NCBI RefSeq assembly: GCF_029227915.1
Contig: NC_079886.1
Location: forward strand, 22,670,501-22,730,500
Length of the DNA: 60,000 bases
Direction of reading: 5' to 3'
From: Hydractinia symbiolongicarpus
Taxonomy: Eukaryota > Cnidaria > Hydrozoa > Anthoathecata > Hydractiniidae
A program made the position numbers and the translations under genes. Every line of letters begins with the position of its first letter. Within the stretch, counting starts at the first letter, position 1. This document shows, piece by piece, positions 58,301-60,000 of this stretch. The notes under the pieces are model-generated. The model searched no databases. It was not told the origin of the DNA and worked only from the letters and a program-made list of their open reading frames with translations.

Positions 58301-59570
58301 TATTGCATAGACTTATGCTATTCAATCGTTTTTAGTCTTTTTTATGCAGTTTTTGGTTTAGTCTTCGATACAGTCCTCAGCGTTGCGTTTTATCATTCAG
58401 CAGATTACTAACATAGATGTTTTCACATATTATATAGGCTTTACTTTGTTTTATGAGCCTTTGTTCTTGTATATACTTATCCAAGCTTGGTTTATTTTCA
58501 TTTATATGTTTGTAGTTTGTATATATTATAGTCACTTTTGTAGATGATCTGACACTACTCACACGTGAGTTCTTATTGGTTGAGTCTATAACATAGATGT
58601 TTTTACATATTATATATAGTCTTTACAGATTAAAAAACTTAAAATATATAGCCACTAATGGAACATCAACTATACGCTGACCAAGTTGAATAGTTTTAAT
58701 CAATCGAACTGTTAATGTAATACCTGTACTAGAATGCACAAAGTCTGACCTAGTAAATTGTCACTTAGGATCAAACAAGGCATCAGAATGAGGGTGTAAA
58801 TGTGCCTTACAAAACAACCCCAAAAAAGCCACAAGGCAAATAGCCCATAACAAAAGCATGGTGACTGCAATTTAAATTCAGATGAGACTGCATACAAATA
58901 AGTAAATCAGGCAAGATAAACAACTTGGGCTGTAAGGGTGTACCAAGTGTACGCTTAATACCTTTGAGGACTTGATAAAACCCATCTCATCTTACGGTGC
59001 AAGAGCCCAGCAAATCTTTTTTGATTTGCAAAAATTTCTTCCCTTGTTATATATATTATATATAGTAACACGATTTTAATCTCGATATATTTAAAAAAAC
59101 ACAAGCTCTTTTAAAAAACAACAAATCCAATGATCTAAATATTTTAAAAAAAGCTAATACTACTTTTAAAACTTTTAGTAATATTTCTTTATCGTCGAAA
59201 CGTATTTTTTAGCATGCGAAAAACTTTTAAAAGTTCTTTTTATAAAAAACAACGTTTAGCAACGCAAACGGAAAAACCCTACGTTCGGGACTTTTTCCTT
59301 TGCGATAAGATTTCGAAAACAAATTAAATTTTAATACTGAAGAAAGAAAAAATCTAAAAGTATAACTTTTGACTTTTTATAGTATCATGCTACATTTTAT
59401 TGTTAAAAACATTGTCTTTGTTTTTTTCTAGTGCGCAACAGCTCCATCTCTTAAAAGATTTAAACAATGCATCTCGCTGTGTATTTAGTTTTCGCGCAAA
59501 TCTTTTATTTTATAAAACTATCAAACAATGGCTCGCCGTGTTACATTGATAGAGTTGATAACATTTTAAA
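58301..59570. other. Unassigned AT-rich DNA
   Basis: No gene supported. TAACATAGATGTTTTCACATATTATATA near 58411-58435 recurs at about 58589-58617, a short direct duplication. Confidence 0.5.
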
Positions 59571-60000
59571 TACTTAAAACACTATCTAACGAAGCTTTCC
59601 TATCACCGTTCTTCGTTCTTTAACTTTCTAAAAAATCATTTCTATCGCCGCTCTTCATTATTAAACTTTTAAAATGTGATATAACGAAGCTTTTCTATCG
59701 CTGTTCTTTGTTCTTAAACTTTTAAAATGCGATCCAAAAAAAACATTTATATTGCCGATTTTCGTTTTTAAACTTTTAAAATGCGATCTAAAAATACTTT
59801 TCTATCGCTGTTTTTTGTTTTTAAACTTTTAAAATGCGATCTAAAAAAACATTTCTATCGCTGTTTTTTGTTTTTAAACTTTTAAAATGCGATCTAAAAA
59901 AACATTTCTATTGCCGTTTTTTGTTTTTAAACTTTTAAAATGCGATCTAAAAATACTTTTCCATCGCTGTTTTTCGTTTTTAAACTTTTAAAATGCGATC
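59571..60000. repeat. 53-bp satellite, second array, running off the window
   Basis: The same unit as at 533-1075 (ACTTTTAAAATGCGATCT, A-run, CATTTCTATCGC). The first copies are diverged, like those at 1-193 (AACGAAGCTTTTC). Copies from about 59780 on match the clean subfamily and continue past the last base. Confidence 0.9.

Overview
This window reads as animal nuclear DNA. It is strongly AT-rich, has spliced genes with GT-AG introns and simple repeats, and carries many decayed transposable elements. A cnidarian, perhaps a hydrozoan, is my best guess, from the compact AT-rich introns and the mix of element families (Copia, BEL/Pao, Penelope-like, a capsid/ATPase viral remnant). No marker gene settles this.

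Layout. 1-1640: a 53-bp satellite into which a TTA-flanked inverted-repeat element (197-1475) has inserted; that element itself carries an array of the same satellite. 1938-6795: a LINE fragment split by a 4.1-kb Copia element. 7254-29253, plus strand: a complete BAZ2/TIP5/Toutatis-like chromatin gene in 28 coding exons that join in phase to 2,459 codons plus stop; its introns hold inverted-repeat elements, a tRNA-derived SINE and a pogo-like element. 31985-34217, minus: a decayed endogenous viral block with a capsid-like gene followed by a packaging-ATPase-like gene, the ATPase broken by a 40-bp-arm hairpin. About 35.4 kb: a Penelope-type GIY-YIG fragment. 38074-39769, minus: an astacin pseudogene not visible as an open frame. 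43769-46842, plus: an intact astacin metalloprotease gene, its divergent paralogue. 47.5-52.1 kb, minus: a BEL/Pao element without the RT palm. 52.9-55.3 kb, plus: an unclassified reverse transcriptase remnant followed by a Ty3/gypsy remnant. 56.5-57.3 kb, minus: a THAP plus DDE_Tnp_4-type transposase remnant. 57.9-58.3 kb: a LINE RT fragment. 59.57-60.0 kb: the 53-bp satellite again.

Only two genes look functional: the BAZ2-like chromatin regulator (TAM/MBD, coiled coil, DDT, WHIM, two PHD fingers, bromodomain) and the secreted astacin. They are unrelated in function. The rest records repeated insertion and decay. The points most worth following are the capsid/ATPase block, the hidden astacin pseudogene with a small transposon inside one exon (9-bp target duplication), the satellite-carrying element, and the hairpin with a hammerhead-like loop. 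All family assignments were made by eye, without database searches.
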